Assembly: GCA_038093515.1 (NCBI GenBank)
Contig: JBBPSI010000023.1
Coordinates: 145,403 to 209,402 of the forward strand
Direction: 5' to 3'
DNA: 64,000 nucleotides
Source: Butyriboletus loyo
Taxonomy: Eukaryota > Basidiomycota > Agaricomycetes > Boletales > Boletaceae
Each line of letters begins with the position of its first letter. Position 1 is the stretch's first letter. A program made the translations under genes and the position numbers. The notes under the pieces were generated by a model. That model was not told the origin of the DNA, did no database searches, and worked only from the letters and a program-made list of their open reading frames with translations. Positions 1 through 12,300 of this stretch are shown here, piece by piece.

Positions 1-2
1 AC

Positions 3-599
3 ATCGTCCAGGTCGCCCGTGAGCCGGAATGGTGTCAACAACATCCCGGCATCATGGGACCGAACAACGCCTACCTCTATTTCGGCCCGAACAAGGCGCG
101 CGGCTTTCTCGTGTACGGAAATGGAAAAGAAGTCCCGATGGCACATCATATCCGACAAAAGAAAGACGGCAGCACGTACGTCCACTCTCACCCTCCCCCC
201 CCCGTCGTCGTCCCGGCGGGGAGGCGCATGTCTAATTGGCGCAAGTGCGGAAAGGGCTCACGCGAATAATAGATCACGCTATTTTACGACACAACATGGG
301 AAAGAACTAAAGTGGAAGATCTTTCCACAGAAAATGGAGGTTAGGGATCCCCTTTCGCCCTTTCGCCCTCTTTTTTTTTTTTGGATGTGTACATGTGCAT
401 ACGTTCCCGTTGTCTGACGTGACGTTTTGCACAGTGCGTCGATGGACGGACGACGATCGCAACTTGGGAACTGAGTCAACCCGAGGACGTATTCAATGCT
501 CGGCTCACGATCAAACTGGCCGGTCTCAGCGTCGTGACTGAGATACTGACCACGCTCACTCTCAATCGCATGGCCATGGCACTGAGCTGGCAATCCTAG
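3..599 (+). CDS. C-terminal part of an unrecognised protein (5' end outside window)
   Basis: An open frame enters from the left edge ([16 protein letters not shown]...) and reads to about 179, where an intron begins (GT at 176 or 180). The frame resumes at 435 after a CACAG acceptor, giving a segment that contains [15 protein letters not shown] and ends ...[14 protein letters not shown] before TAG at 597-599. The intron of roughly 255 bp is long for this window and contains a C-tract and a T-tract. The end (a hydrophobic [15 protein letters not shown] segment) faintly recalls the fungal DUF6593/tubby-like C-terminus, but I do not recognise the family with confidence. The gene converges on the TPR gene downstream. 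The exact donor is uncertain because the stronger GTACGT site gives the wrong phase. Confidence 0.55.
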
Positions 600-904
600 A
601 CCCATCTTGTTCTCCTCCCTCTCCTTGCTTTCCTGCCGTCATATTTTCAATCTCAACTATGTACACCCACTCATATTTCAGAGCCCTAGGCCGTAAACCG
701 ATTTCGTCTTCTTGTTTCCCATCCTACTTGCTATGGACCCTTTTTTCTTCTTTTGATCCGGTCGGTCACGGTCATCGTGAAACATTATCCTCCCTCCCCC
801 CCTCTCCGCCCATCATCGTTTCGGTTCATTCCATTTTTACATCGATCACGCTTCTGTGCCAAAATATCTAGCGTATATTACCACCGTCATCGTTTGCATA
901 TCCC
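600..904. other. Convergent intergenic region
   Basis: About 300 bp between two converging stop codons, with pyrimidine-rich stretches (for example around 725-760 and 785-810) typical of 3' untranslated regions. No conserved coding segment was seen. Confidence 0.6.
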
Positions 905-3774
905 TCACTCCCGAAGCTCGTTTTGAATCTCTAGTAACCGGGACCACTCCGGTTCTTCTTCTTCGAAATCTTTTGATCGCCCGACAAACGTCCGCACGAT
1001 GCTCCGTCCCTGGTGCCTCCAATTGAAGCCTTGCACCCGAGGCCCGAAATTTCTCAGAACGTCCACGACATCCTCCACCCCACGCACGGCCTCCCGCCAT
1101 TTCTCAACGTCCGTGTCGCCTTTCTCAAACGTCCCGGCCGTACCGCAACGATAACTGTCCAGATAGGCTTTGAGCGCATCTTCCCACCGGGTCTGCCATG
1201 TGAGCAGCCGCGCGTACGTGTGCAAGATCCCGGGGGAGGACACACGTGGTAAGATCGTCCGCTCAAAGAGATCCAAAACGCGTCGGAGCAATCCGCCTCC
1301 TTGGTTTGGATCCGTGACAGCATCAATCTGCGCCTGCGCCTGCGCATCCTCACGTGCTTCTCCTCCTGCTTCTGCTTCTGCTCGTGTTCGTGTTCCGTCT
1401 TTTCCACCGTCAGCGCCGGCGGAACGATCAGTGTCGTCCGACGCTCGCGTCACCGCATCCACCAAACGCGCCAAAACGTCTTCGTCCACACATTCTGCGC
1501 CAATCTTGGCCGCACGTTCTTCGACGATCCGAGCTTGTGCACGACATGCCTCAGAGAGTTCTCCGACGTCTACAGCGACGATCATGTAATTAGTCCACAT
1601 GCGCCAATTTTCATACCTATATTTGACGCCCTGCTTGAGCGCCCGAAAGGCGAGCGTCTTGTTCGAGAACGAGACGGATTTACAGGACACGTCGTTGGCC
1701 TGAACCCCCGTCATCATCATCAGTCCTTCTTTACGTCCGGAACAGATGTTCCCCCGTGCGAGAGACTTACTTTGGGTGCCTCGTCTTTATTTTCGCCGAC
1801 GCCTTTGCGCGCTTCGTCTAAGCGGAGATAGACAGTCGCCAAATTATTCCAGCTCTCCGCATCCTCGTCGTCGATACCGACGCATCGGCTAAACGCGTCT
1901 CGTGCGCCCTCCCAGTCCTCCATCCGTATGTACGCACAACCGAGGATGAACCACGGTCGAGATAACAGTGGGTTAATAGCCACCGCTTTCAAGAGGCACG
2001 GTACAGCGCGCGCAAACTCCCCCCGAGCAAAATAATACCCTCCCAACGAGCGCACGGCACGGCCCGACGTCTCTTTTGACAAACACCATGCGTGCTCGTA
2101 ATGCGTGGCGGCGTGCTCGGGCTCGAGATCTCCGAGGAGACACCACAGCTTGGCCTCTCTCGCGCTGTCAAGTGTGGTCCGTCGGGCGGCCGAAACGTCT
2201 TTTCCTTTCGAGATGACGCTGTCGGCTTCTTCCTTCCGACCTTGAAGAAGATCGCGGACGATGGTGATCGCTTGATCGCGACGCTCCATCGATTGCCAGC
2301 ACTTGACGACCTCCTCCCACATTTCCAACCGCTCAAAGATCTCGAGTGCAGATTTAACGACGCCGATGGAGAGGTAACGCAACGCGAGCTCACGCTCCAT
2401 TTCCCATCTACTGGGCAAGGGAATCGAGTGGAAGTAGAGCAGCCTTTCGGAGAGTTCCGAATCCGCAGTAGGCATCTGGTCTATGAGCGCTTGGAGTTGT
2501 AACGTGGAACGCTCGACGGTCCGTGTGCGAGTCGATTCGAGCCGGGACCGGAGGAGGAGTGCCATGGTGTGAACGGACCAGTTCCTAGGATGTGATATGA
2601 CCCGAGCAACGTAAGGAGACATTTGCTCGCTTGTCAAACCGTGCGAAGGCGACGTATTGCGCACGTTTAGGCACAGGGACAAGAGGATGCATTGGTCGAG
2701 TGGGTGTAAAGGGGGCTGCGAGGACGGATCGAGGTGACGGAGCAAGGCCGTCGTAGAGGGGTTTGACGACGTGAACTCGGTTTGCTCGAGGAGGGTATCG
2801 TCATTCAATGGCAGGGTCTCTGGAAGACCAGCTTTGATAACCGTCATCTCTTCTGATCCGCCGTTCTGGAAGTTCGACCCGTTCAAGGGTCCAACGGAGG
2901 CATTGGTATCGGCGGAGGAACGCTCACGGACGTCACCATCTCGCCTCCTGCTTTCGGCGAGAAGCACGAGCTGGGACAAGGCGTTCTCCTGGAACTTTGT
3001 CCGCTTTCCCAGCGCGCCTGTAAGTTCATACTGTAACCCCGTCGCGCGAGCGGCACGAACAAAACACTCCGCGGCAGACTTGTCATGAGAAAATATATGT
3101 TCCAAGAGACCTTGTTCTAGTTGGAGACGACCGGCGAGGTCAGGGTCGGATGTACTAGTGCGCTCGATGAGAGGGATTAGAGAACCGAGAACGTCTGACG
3201 GCAATGGTACGGCTTCGTCCAGTAACTGTTCATGGATGATGGACACCCTCAAGCGCCACCAGGGCGTATAGTTTAACTGCGCACAAGGGGCACTAAATAT
3301 GATCTGCGCGAACCGGAGAAAGGCGGCGAATTGGGCAAGGTGATATGCGGGTTCACCTCCGTAGGCGAGTTCACTGACGGCCTTTGAGTTGAGAAGGGAA
3401 TCTGAGACGGATGAGGGTTCGGGAAAGGCGAGGATGTCGGAGGGTTTCACGTCGAGGTCGGGGCCTGTCCAGTTGGCCTGAACGAATACGTGGAGACAGG
3501 CCACCCCCACGATGAGGCGGATGAGTTCCTGCTCTTGCACGTCAGAGACGGAGGGGAGGGACCACTGGAACAGACGCTCGTAAGGCTCGTTGAACGTCAC
3601 AGCGGGGTGCACTCTGAAAATGTCTTGAGCGTACGTCGATGTGAGTACGGCTCGAAAGTCACCGTCGACGACGGCTTTGGCGAGTTTCGTCGCAGGGTAC
3701 GTTTCCAGGGAAGCAGAGAGCTCATCATCCCATCGCCCTGTGAGTAGACACGTCTCTAGCAAACCGACATTCAT
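905..3774 (-). CDS. TPR-repeat protein of the TTC27/Emw1 family
   Basis: Two exons encode about 932 residues. Exon 1 runs from the ATG at 3774 to 1771, a GTAAG...CAG intron occupies 1770-1700, and exon 2 runs 1699-905. The C-terminal half is a TPR superhelix: ALEIFERLEMWEEVVKCW, then LSRPWFILGCAYIRMEDWE and DAESWNNLATVYLRLDEA. Across the splice it reaches the family-diagnostic ANDVSCKSVSFSNKTLAFRA and ENWRMWTNYMIVAVDVG. TTC27/Emw1 proteins are conserved eukaryotic TPR proteins, and yeast Emw1 is needed for cell-wall maintenance. The open frame continues upstream of 3774 but has no earlier ATG. Exon 2 contains an acidic, Ala-rich low-complexity insert (around 1270-1440). The family call is firm; the fungal role is from family knowledge only. 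Confidence 0.88.
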
Positions 3775-4114
3775 GCCCAGTTTCGACCTGCTGATCAGTG
3801 ATATCAAGTGAGCTGGGAGTGATCAGGGAAGATGAAGTGTACGCGGGCTCGGTCAAGCCCGATTCCGAGTCGGACCCCCGAGTCATCTTATCTCAAGTGA
3901 GATCGAGACCAGAATATTCCACGCTACAACCTGCCACAGTAACGACCACCGTACACGCTCGGGGTGAGCCAAGAAATAGACGACGAGAGTGCATCTCATA
4001 ATAATCCAATCATCTAGTACCCAAATCCCAGCGTCCACTGAGTACCCGACCTCAGAAACGCCCCCAAAACAAGAGTCTCGCTCGTGATCGTGACGCGGAT
4101 GCCTGTCGGATAGG

Positions 4115-5149
4115 TTACAATTTCGACGGCGACATCTTGACCTGCGTGGCAGACGCAACGAGCCGGTGATGCGTCACGTCCCATATCTACAACCACAGTC
4201 AGTCATATCAACCCTCGCAGAATCTGCAGCGTAAACAACCACAGGGGGGGTGCTATATACTCACTTCGATTCGTGCACCCAGCGTGCGTGTCCCGATCGT
4301 CGTGCTCGTATTGATCAACCTGAGTTTATCACCCCTGTCGTCATGTGTCTGCAAGTCGCGAACAAGGAGGAAGAAGAACAAGAAAATACTTGCAAGCTTG
4401 CTGGCGCATGGTATATGGTATCGATGTTCAGCGATACCCCCGGCAGACCGGCCCTACCACTCGCCAACGACATGGCAGCAATTGGGAGCGTCGTACATCT
4501 GCAAGGCATGAGCGTACATGTCAACAAAACGATCGCATCCCTCGGTTTTGACGGAATGAACCCGTAGGACAACCGAGAGCAAGAATTGGGAAGGAATACG
4601 TACATGTCGACGAGATGTATGATACTGGCACCGTGCATCTTCCCACCAACATCCAGCATGTCTGCGTGTCGAGAAACGAGCCGACGACGGATCGGAAGAG
4701 CCAATATACATGACAGTATATGTAGAACATGGTGATGATGAGTCAAACGGATTCGACCGGGGTCGGGCCCAATTTTGCCCAATTTTATATATATATACGA
4801 ACCTTCGGTGATTGTCATCTCCAACACCACTCTCGCCTCTCGTCTCGTTGGTTCATCGGCGTTGGGTACGATCGAAACCTCGACGAGGTCCAAATGTCGT
4901 GCCGTCCGCGTCCCAAACCCATTGTTCGTGAACATGCACAACAAGCGCTGGACGAGTTCTACATTGGAAAGAGGAACGGCGTGTGTGAGTCGACCTATCA
5001 CTTGTCCGACCACGAGGCCGCTCAAGGACGTTCAACGACCCTTGTCGTGATGCGCGAAACGTCTCGCTGGGCCGCGTACCTTTGACTTGTATGGATGCAT
5101 TCCCAGGAATGCTGTGGGGAAGTTCTTCTCGCTCATCGACCCTGCCCAT
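4115..5149 (-). CDS. Hotdog-fold acyl-CoA thioesterase (PaaI/ACOT13-like), diverged copy
   Basis: A multi-exon gene reading MGRVDEREELPHSIPGNASI (start ATG 5149), then ELVQRLLCMF and LDLVEVSIVPNADEP, then EARVVLEMTI. The hotdog active region follows as DMLDVGGKMHGASIIHLVDM. Next comes LPIAAMSL with GVSLNIDTIYHAPAS, then GDKLRLINTSTTIGTRTL and finally IWDVTHHRLVASATQVKM...SPSKL, with stop TAA at 4117-4115. The GGKMHGA segment matches the substrate-binding helix region of PaaI-type thioesterases, which hydrolyse acyl-CoA esters. It has the same domain order as the two copies at 13.9-17 kb but clearly diverged sequence, so it is an older paralogue. The start was chosen because GNASI aligns with GNASQELKQ of the other copies and the splice phase then works (exon 1 5149-5080). 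Intron edges are inferred. Confidence 0.8.
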
Positions 5150-5331
5150 CGCCTTTGAGTGTGATACTGAATGCAGGACAAAGAGCGCAGACGACGGTAA
5201 ACTCATTCGGCAAAATGACCTGTCCCAATTGGCAGGTCGGTTGCAATGCCAAGCGTGCACGAGGCACTGACGTGACACCGACGGGACAAGATTAGATTAA
5301 AGATGAACAGGGTGCTGTCCAAGTTGCACTA

Positions 5332-7882
5332 TCATCTACTGGTAATGAGTCCGTTTGTCGTCGTCGGTGTGCTATCATTGAGGAAACCTCGCGGCACGGA
5401 GGAGACCCCTCGTGCATAAATCTGACTCGTAAACACCTGTGAAACGCATAAACACGCCAGAACTGAAAAAAAGATGAAAATACGTGGACATACCAGCTCG
5501 TCAAATATGATCGCCGGCACCTTTTTGTCGCAGAGTGTCGACCCAGGGTGAATTTTAACGACGAACGGTCCCATAAGTTGCTTATACGACCCGTCCGGCT
5601 GCAACAGCGCGCTCTGCTGCTTCAGTCCTATGGTAAAACACCTCAACACGACCTCCTCCATATCGCTCCTCGACGTCCTCCAGTCGAGTCCTGCCTTCTC
5701 ACATGTCACTCTCAGCTGATCCCTAATTTTGAGCGCCTCCGTAAATGTTCGTTCGTTCAAGTAATGCTTCCGACACCATTCCTTGCGCTCGCCTTTACTT
5801 TCGCTGGCTGCAATTTCTTGGTAGGACCGGAGGGCGTTGAGCATCGTGAGGTGGTCACCGCTTGGATGTCGGAATTTGCGGCGCGCATCTGCGATGGCGT
5901 CCCGCTGGTCCGACACGTCAAGAAAAAGTTTGGACGAGGAGGATAGCAAGGCGACAATGTCAATTACTTCAGAAGCACAGCCGTGTGTTTTCGATGCGAG
6001 GATGACACGAGCAAGGTAGGGCTCAATAGGGAAGGTGGCCATCTGCCGACCAAGGGTTGTCAGGGTCTTGGAATTATCCAGTGCACCCAATAACCAGAGC
6101 GTTTTCAAGGCGTAGACCACTGTGCTGCCATCAGAAAGAGTTGAAGCACATCAACCAAAACGCACCCGAAGAATAATCTGGCGGATCCATAAATTCTACC
6201 TCTTCCAGATCTTGGCCGAGACATTTGAGTTGTAATACACACTGCGTTAAACTACAGCGGCGGATCTCCGGCTCTGCAGAGATCGCCATCTTATTGAAGG
6301 CTTCCTCGGTGTATAAGCGAAAGCAATATCCGGGGCCCTGGAATTGGTCAGTCACAACGCTTTGAAAGCACAGACGGTATATACCTCACGCCCCGCACGA
6401 CCAGCGCGCTGCATGGCGGATGATTTCGTGATATCCCGGGTCAGTAGGGTATCAAATCCTAAATGTCGTATGAACGATCAGGTAACACCTACGAAGAAGA
6501 GAAAGTTCTTACCACACCCGGTATCTTTTGACACATATCTCTTCTCCTTACATTTTCCAGTATCGATCACGTACTTGATCCCAGGTATCGTTATAGACGT
6601 TTCGGCGATATTCGTTGCCAATATACACTTCCTCATGTTTGGTGAGGTCGAGTAAAATATTCGAGCTTGTTGGGAGGGTGGCAATGATGCGTACATCGGA
6701 CATACCGTAACCTAGGTCGGCATCTGAGCTTGGATGACATATAGATGCACAGTAGAAGGACCCACACCCATACGCTCTATGGGAAGCCGTTTGGTGTAGT
6801 TCTCGATTGATTTTTTTAAACTCTCGATATCTTCTTGGCCTGTTCGGTGGTGATGTAAGTCTCCATAAGCAGGCACAGAGGGGTCCCTATTGAACGACGC
6901 AGACCTGGGAGAAATATAAGAACATCGCCTGGTGGTTTATCGATATGGATCTGAAAAAAAGTCCGTAGTGCAGACTCGACATAGTCCGTTTGACCAATAA
7001 CCGTGTGGAATATCTGGACAGGGTGTTGGCGACCCTTGACGTACAAGATTCGAGTACTAACTACTAATGAGCAGGTTATATGAAATCTGAAACAAAGAAC
7101 AAACTTGTTATAAAATCGGCTGAACTTTTCGGCGTCAAGGGTAGCACTCATGACAATAATCTTGAGCGGATTCGATACCGACACGGAATGGTTTCTCTTT
7201 CCCTTCTTAACGTCGCCTTCATTTCTCTTCGCCTGTATGGTCTTGAGATTTGCGATTAAGAAATCTGTGCGAAGGGTCCGCTCGTGTGCCTCGTCAAGTA
7301 TGATGACACTATAGCGAGACAATATGGGATCTGACAGTAGCTCGCGCACGAGCATACCGTCACTGACATATTTGATTTTCGTCTGGGCTTGGCAAGCTTC
7401 ATCGAACCGCACAGAGTAGCCCACCAATCCCCCGACGGTGACATTCTGCTCTGCGGCGACGCGTGCGGCGAGGGAGGTGGCTGCGACACGACGAGGTTGT
7501 GTGACAGCGATCATACCATTCCCCGCAAGTCCAGCTTCGAGTATGTATTGGGGTACCTCTGTGCTTCAGGGGTCTGGTGAGACTGGAAGACTGGATGGAA
7601 CAAACGAACATGAACACGTACGGGTAGTCTTTCCAGATCCCGTCTCACCCAAAAGAATAGTGACATCGTTGTCACGGATTTCGCGAATAAGAGCGTCCTT
7701 GCCTGGAGAATCACATGTTGAGATGTCATCAACGAATGAGTGGGATTGGGAAATTTACCCTTGGCTATCGGGAGTTGCTCGCGTTGTTTTTGGAGGGGAT
7801 TTGTGAGGTTTGATTTCTTCGGTCCCTCATCGGGGTCGAGGTATATTCGGGCCTTCTTCCTCGGAGTGTGTATAGGCGGCAT
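5332..7882 (-). CDS. DEAH-box ATP-dependent RNA helicase, DHX33/Dhr2-like
   Basis: A many-exon gene starting [20 protein letters not shown] (ATG 7882) and ending at TGA 5334-5332. The helicase motifs appear in order. Motif I is GETGSGKTT (about 7625-7650). Motif Ia is [18 protein letters not shown]. Motif II is the DEAH box, [11 protein letters not shown], near 7290. Motif III is [11 protein letters not shown]. Motif V is [20 protein letters not shown] and motif VI is QRAGRAGRE near 6390-6415. Winged-helix/HA2 (ratchet) segments follow ([13 protein letters not shown], [16 protein letters not shown]). The C-terminal OB-type part reads QPDGSYK then [10 protein letters not shown] and [31 protein letters not shown] and [13 protein letters not shown] resemble the DHX33/yeast Dhr2 branch, linked to 18S rRNA processing. 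The last intron (start GTATGT, about 57 bp) is phase 0. The exact ortholog (Dhr2 versus another DEAH) is less certain than the class. Confidence 0.88.
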
Positions 7883-8153
7883 GTGTATGGCGATGTCTGG
7901 TCAAGGAATAAATTGATTTGGCGCTGCATCAAATGTGGCCCTGGAAAATTTCTGTTGGCATGAACTCAGCACATCGACTGCCCCAGTATTTTGTTCTGAG
8001 CGTTCGAGCCAGAAAGAAAATGGACGGCGAGCAGATAGACGGAGAAAAGTTCTGATCGGATATCGGAAACCGGCAACGCAACTGCTTGCCGGTAAACCAC
8101 AGCTTTGTAGTGTTTTCAACTCATGCCATTGTAGGTAAAAGTACACGTCTAGC

Positions 8154-9014
8154 TTAGGTGTCTGCAAATTCGGTGGGCAGGGAAGCAAGATACGTCCTCA
8201 GCTTGTCCAGTGCACGATATCTGTGGGAGATGACATTCTTTTCCTCCTTGGTCATCTCCGCATAACTTTTGGAAGTTATCAGCATAAACCGAGAACAAAA
8301 CTACAGACGATACTCACGTCTTGTCGAAGCCTTTCGGCTGGAATACTGGGTCCCAGCCGAATGTAGTTGGCCCTCGTGCGCGCACAATTGTGCCGTCAGT
8401 TCGGCCTTCAAATAGGATGGGCTCCGAGCCTGGGCCAGCGCTATATGCGAACGTGCACAGCGCATAGGCGTCTTTGGTTGGGAAGCCAACGAGAAGGTTG
8501 TTTAAACCTTATCAAAGCGACCACAACGTCAAAACGAACGATAGATACTGCCGATCAGAACACGCGGAACGAACCTTCATGACCGATAGTCTTCATGAAA
8601 TGCTTGATGTATGGTCCTGGAAGGCCGCCGAGTGCTTCGTAGCAGAGTGCTGTGTCCTCCGTGATGCACGCACGTCCGAGCTATTGCGATGAGTATGGGT
8701 ACGTTCACAAGTACGTGACCCCACCAGCTCTGCAGCCCGTCGGCATTTGGCTCTCGCAACTTCTTGGGTGGTACCCTGCAACTCAGGAACTAACGGCAAA
8801 TGTCAATTTCTTTGGAGTACAATCCTGCGAGAAGGCCAACTTGCTATCGAGATCCTGTGAATCGATTTCGATCGGAATGCCTTGCGAGAGGATGTACTTG
8901 GTTTCTATCAATTTGTTCGCGTTCCCGGTCACGAAGGCTAAGAGAGAGATGCCATCAGTCGTGCAGCGCGGCGTGTCTTGCAACATTAATCGTACTTAGA
9001 CGGCGGGCAGTCAT
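8154..9014 (-). CDS. HAM1: Inosine triphosphate pyrophosphatase (ITPase, Ham1 family)
   Basis: Hydrolyses ITP, dITP and XTP to monophosphates and so keeps deaminated purines out of nucleic acids. Conserved segments run in order: [16 protein letters not shown] (the N-terminal TGN phosphate loop), [18 protein letters not shown], [20 protein letters not shown], a catalytic [23 protein letters not shown] stretch, [40 protein letters not shown], and a C-terminal [20 protein letters not shown]. The stop TAA is at 8156-8154. The start is set at 9014 because MTARRL joins to TFVTGNANK through a clean GTACG...CTTAG intron of about 59 bp; an in-frame ATG at 9023 is an alternative. It is transcribed away from the BOI gene, sharing a roughly 350-bp promoter region. 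Confidence 0.9.
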
Positions 9015-9023
9015 TGTGACCAT

Positions 9024-9370
9024 GTGCAATAGAAACTAAATGATCAATTAATCTCGCCGATAGATTTTGTGAGCTGGTTCGCCAAGTTGCGTTGAGCCGG
9101 CTTGCTCGCGAATTTGGGAGGGGATGCCCTCACTCAGGGCACGCCGCGACGTCGCTTCAGCTCGTTTTTGCTCAACGCCAACGCCAACGCCGACTGAGCA
9201 TTTTGACAGGGTAGAAACTAGTAAAAACCCACGAGTCGTCTATTTAGCCACGTACATTTCTCTGACAGGTGTGTACAACTGGCAAGCTCGCTTCGGCGCC
9301 TCGACCTGTCCGTCTTACGCTCGCTCATCTCCAGACTTGGCTAATCCTTAACATCTAACCGCCGTCCACG
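9024..9370. promoter_or_regulatory. Divergent promoter region between HAM1 and the BOI-type gene
   Basis: About 350 bp separate two start codons that point apart. It includes a C/T-rich stretch close to the BOI start (roughly 9300-9370) and an imperfect GCCAACGCC repeat near 9173-9192. No TATA box is obvious for either gene. Confidence 0.45.
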
Positions 9371-12300
9371 ATGCCAGAGTATGTCTACGCTCTACACAAC
9401 TTCGTACCCGAACACGAGGACGAAATAGCCTTTGAAGCTGGGCAACCCATCGAGGTCGTCGAGAAAGACGACCGGTACGATGACGGATGGTGGCAGGTGA
9501 GCACACTTCCAACCGTCCTTTCAATTTCCAAACACACCCCACATGTGTCCATCCGACGCGTGGCCCGTGTTCATTCTTCCCCCCCCCAACGCCACGCTGA
9601 CCACCCCCCTGCTGCGTTCATCCCCCTCACCCCACGTTGATGTCGCCGTTCATTCGTTGCTTACCGCTCTTTCGTTTCAAGGGCCGTAATGTCGCAGGCA
9701 AAGTTGGATTGTTTCCTCAGAGCTATACGACATCAGCGGCGCCCCCTGGGGGAGTTTCTACCTCCTCTTCTGCCTCCTCTAGTGACCCCATTACCACCCC
9801 ACCCGACTCACTCAGTCCTCTCGGCGAAGAACCAGAGTCGACATCCTTGGAAGATGTCGACTCGGATTCCAGGATTGGCATAGCCGTCGGGGAGCCTGAC
9901 GGCGATAACGCTGAAGTCATGAGAGCGACGATGACTGATGTTCAAAAGGCCATCGAGCAGCTCGGAAGAAACGACCGAGATGGAGCACAGAGTTTTAGCT
10001 TTTCGAGTACTCGGGATGGAGATACGGACAGGGAAACGGACGGGACAGAAACTGACGGAGAGATCGGGGAAGGTTGGCATCGCAGCGCTCGGGACAAGCT
10101 TGCCGAACAAGCCCGCAGGGTCGTGGAAGCACAGGCTGCGGTAGAAGCCCGAGAGGCGCAAGATATGCACGAACGCACGAACGCACCCCCAATCGATGTG
10201 GAGATGAGTGACGAGAGTGAGGGTGAAGAAGAAGACTCTGCGTTTCGACACCTGCAGCACATGCACTTTACACGTGACCATCCACACATTCCTGAGGAAG
10301 AGGAGGAGGAGGAAGCACGTCGAAACTCGGTTGCAAAGAGCCACGGACGGAAGAACTCGACCGAGACTTCTTCTGATATTCTTCCCAAGGATGATCCCTC
10401 CTCTCCGGAAGAAGAGACCGGGGAGCGCGCCGCGCAGGCGAATCGGACCTCACTTCCTTCCAGTTCCCCGTTGAGGTCAACACATTCTCCAATCCCCAAC
10501 GACAGACGTTCACCGAGGCCGCTTTCAACTCCCACTACATCTGATGCCATCAAGATTGCCGCACCCGTTCCCATCGTACCTATGTCTATACATATGATCC
10601 CTATGACCACTTCCCCCGAGCCAGCGGCACGACCCACCAGCGTTACTCGTGATATTCCTGCTGCTCTTCCGTCGCCAGCTCTCACTGCCTCTGGGACCCG
10701 CCAACACTCTCGGCAACCATCCCAGCAGAACAGTGTGTCGTCCGGGGGAAAGGGTTCCGCGGGGACACCTGCGCAGCCAGCACCCGAGGCCGAAGCGCAA
10801 AAGAAGTCAGCAGCTTCTTCAGAATGGACTGTCGACGAAGTCGTTGAGTGGTTAAAGTCGAAAGGATTCGGTCCTGACGTGTATGAAAAGTTTATTGGTT
10901 AGTTTGATTCCTGAACCATTCGACTTTCCGTGACGTCGTTGTCTTGTAGAACAAGAAATCACGGGAGATGTCCTCCTTGAGCTCGATATCAATCTTCTCA
11001 AGGCAGAGATTGGTATCGTGGCTTTTGGGAAGCGCATGCGTATTGCAAACGCCATTGCAGAGCTCCGTCGCCCTCCTTCGATCATTCTAACGGACCACCA
11101 GCACACACAATGTATCACCCATTCTGTCTCTCAGTCGTTCGCGTACGCCCATTCACCGAGCGGATCAACGCAACATTCGTTAAATAGCCCCATGTTCACA
11201 AGCATGGGATCGACATTCAACGGACCGCCCTCTTCCACTTTGACCGGTCCTGGAAGCCTCGAGAGCCCCAAAGGGGAAACATTTACGAGTCCGCTCATTT
11301 CAAAGCGCGTGTCGAGTGTGTCGAGTGTGGGCGCGAGCGTGAATGGCGGCGGCTCGGTCGAGGGTGTCAGCGTGGCTGCTGGGATTGAAAGAGCAGGTTT
11401 AGTCGGCGTAGCGGGGCTCGGCCTCAGAGCTTTGCCAGAGACACAATCTTTGTTGTCTCCGAGTGAAGGTGCGCTTGGTGCTCCGGAGGAGAAGTCAGAG
11501 GGGGCCGAAGATGAGGATGGGGGTGCTCAGAGCGAGGTGAGCGTGTTCGTTTTCTCGTCATGTGTTGCAACTCGCTGATGTGCGTCTGTCTAGGGCGAGA
11601 CGGGATCGGTTATTACCAAAAGGCAGCACCGAGGTCTCTTTGGCCGCTCGATGGAGTCTTCTGGATCAGGCAAAGATAAGGAGAAATCCGAGACACCCAG
11701 TGACGCCAAGTCTTCTCCATCCCCGACAAGGACGGCGTCTCCCCGTGTGAAGCGACGTGAATCTCAGGACGACTCCAGCATCCCGGCGAGGTCTCGGAGT
11801 AAGCGCAATGCGGACAGCAAGGGCACGGAAAGGCATAGTTTGTTTGGTGGGACATTTACGTCGTCGATTGGTCGATCCAGAAAGCCTCCTCCTAGGGTTA
11901 CGTCGTGAGTGGTTCCTTCATTCTGATGTCGAGAAGGGCAGTGGTTGGCTGAGCCTGGGTCATGGATAGGACACTGTTGGAGGACAGCAGTCCGACGGAG
12001 AAGACATCAGCGTTGAGTCTTTCAAGGTTGTATAGCAGCAGGAAATTCTCTGGGCGTCCTTCGACATCCGATGGCTTGACACTGAACAGTCTCAGGAACG
12101 GCGTGCGGTCTATTAGCGACGGCGATGCCAAGAGGAGAGAGATGGAAAGAGGAAAGTCGGGTGAGAAGATGAAGGACCAGGAGAAGGCGACGCCCAAGGT
12201 GAGACCCACGGAGCTCAAGGAGGCCGGGCCGTCTCGCAAGCAGACGGTGACACCTCAGGATGGACGTGCGGGATCGCGCGGACCAAACGCGCTCAAGCCT

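Noticed and set aside
3775..3807. Longer N-terminus for the TPR gene
   Set aside because: The frame is open but begins with TTG, not ATG; the first real ATG is at 3774.
9942..10685. Long antisense open frame inside the BOI gene
   Set aside because: Its low-complexity Ser/Ala/Val composition is the mirror of the BOI disordered region; no domain and no splice or start context.
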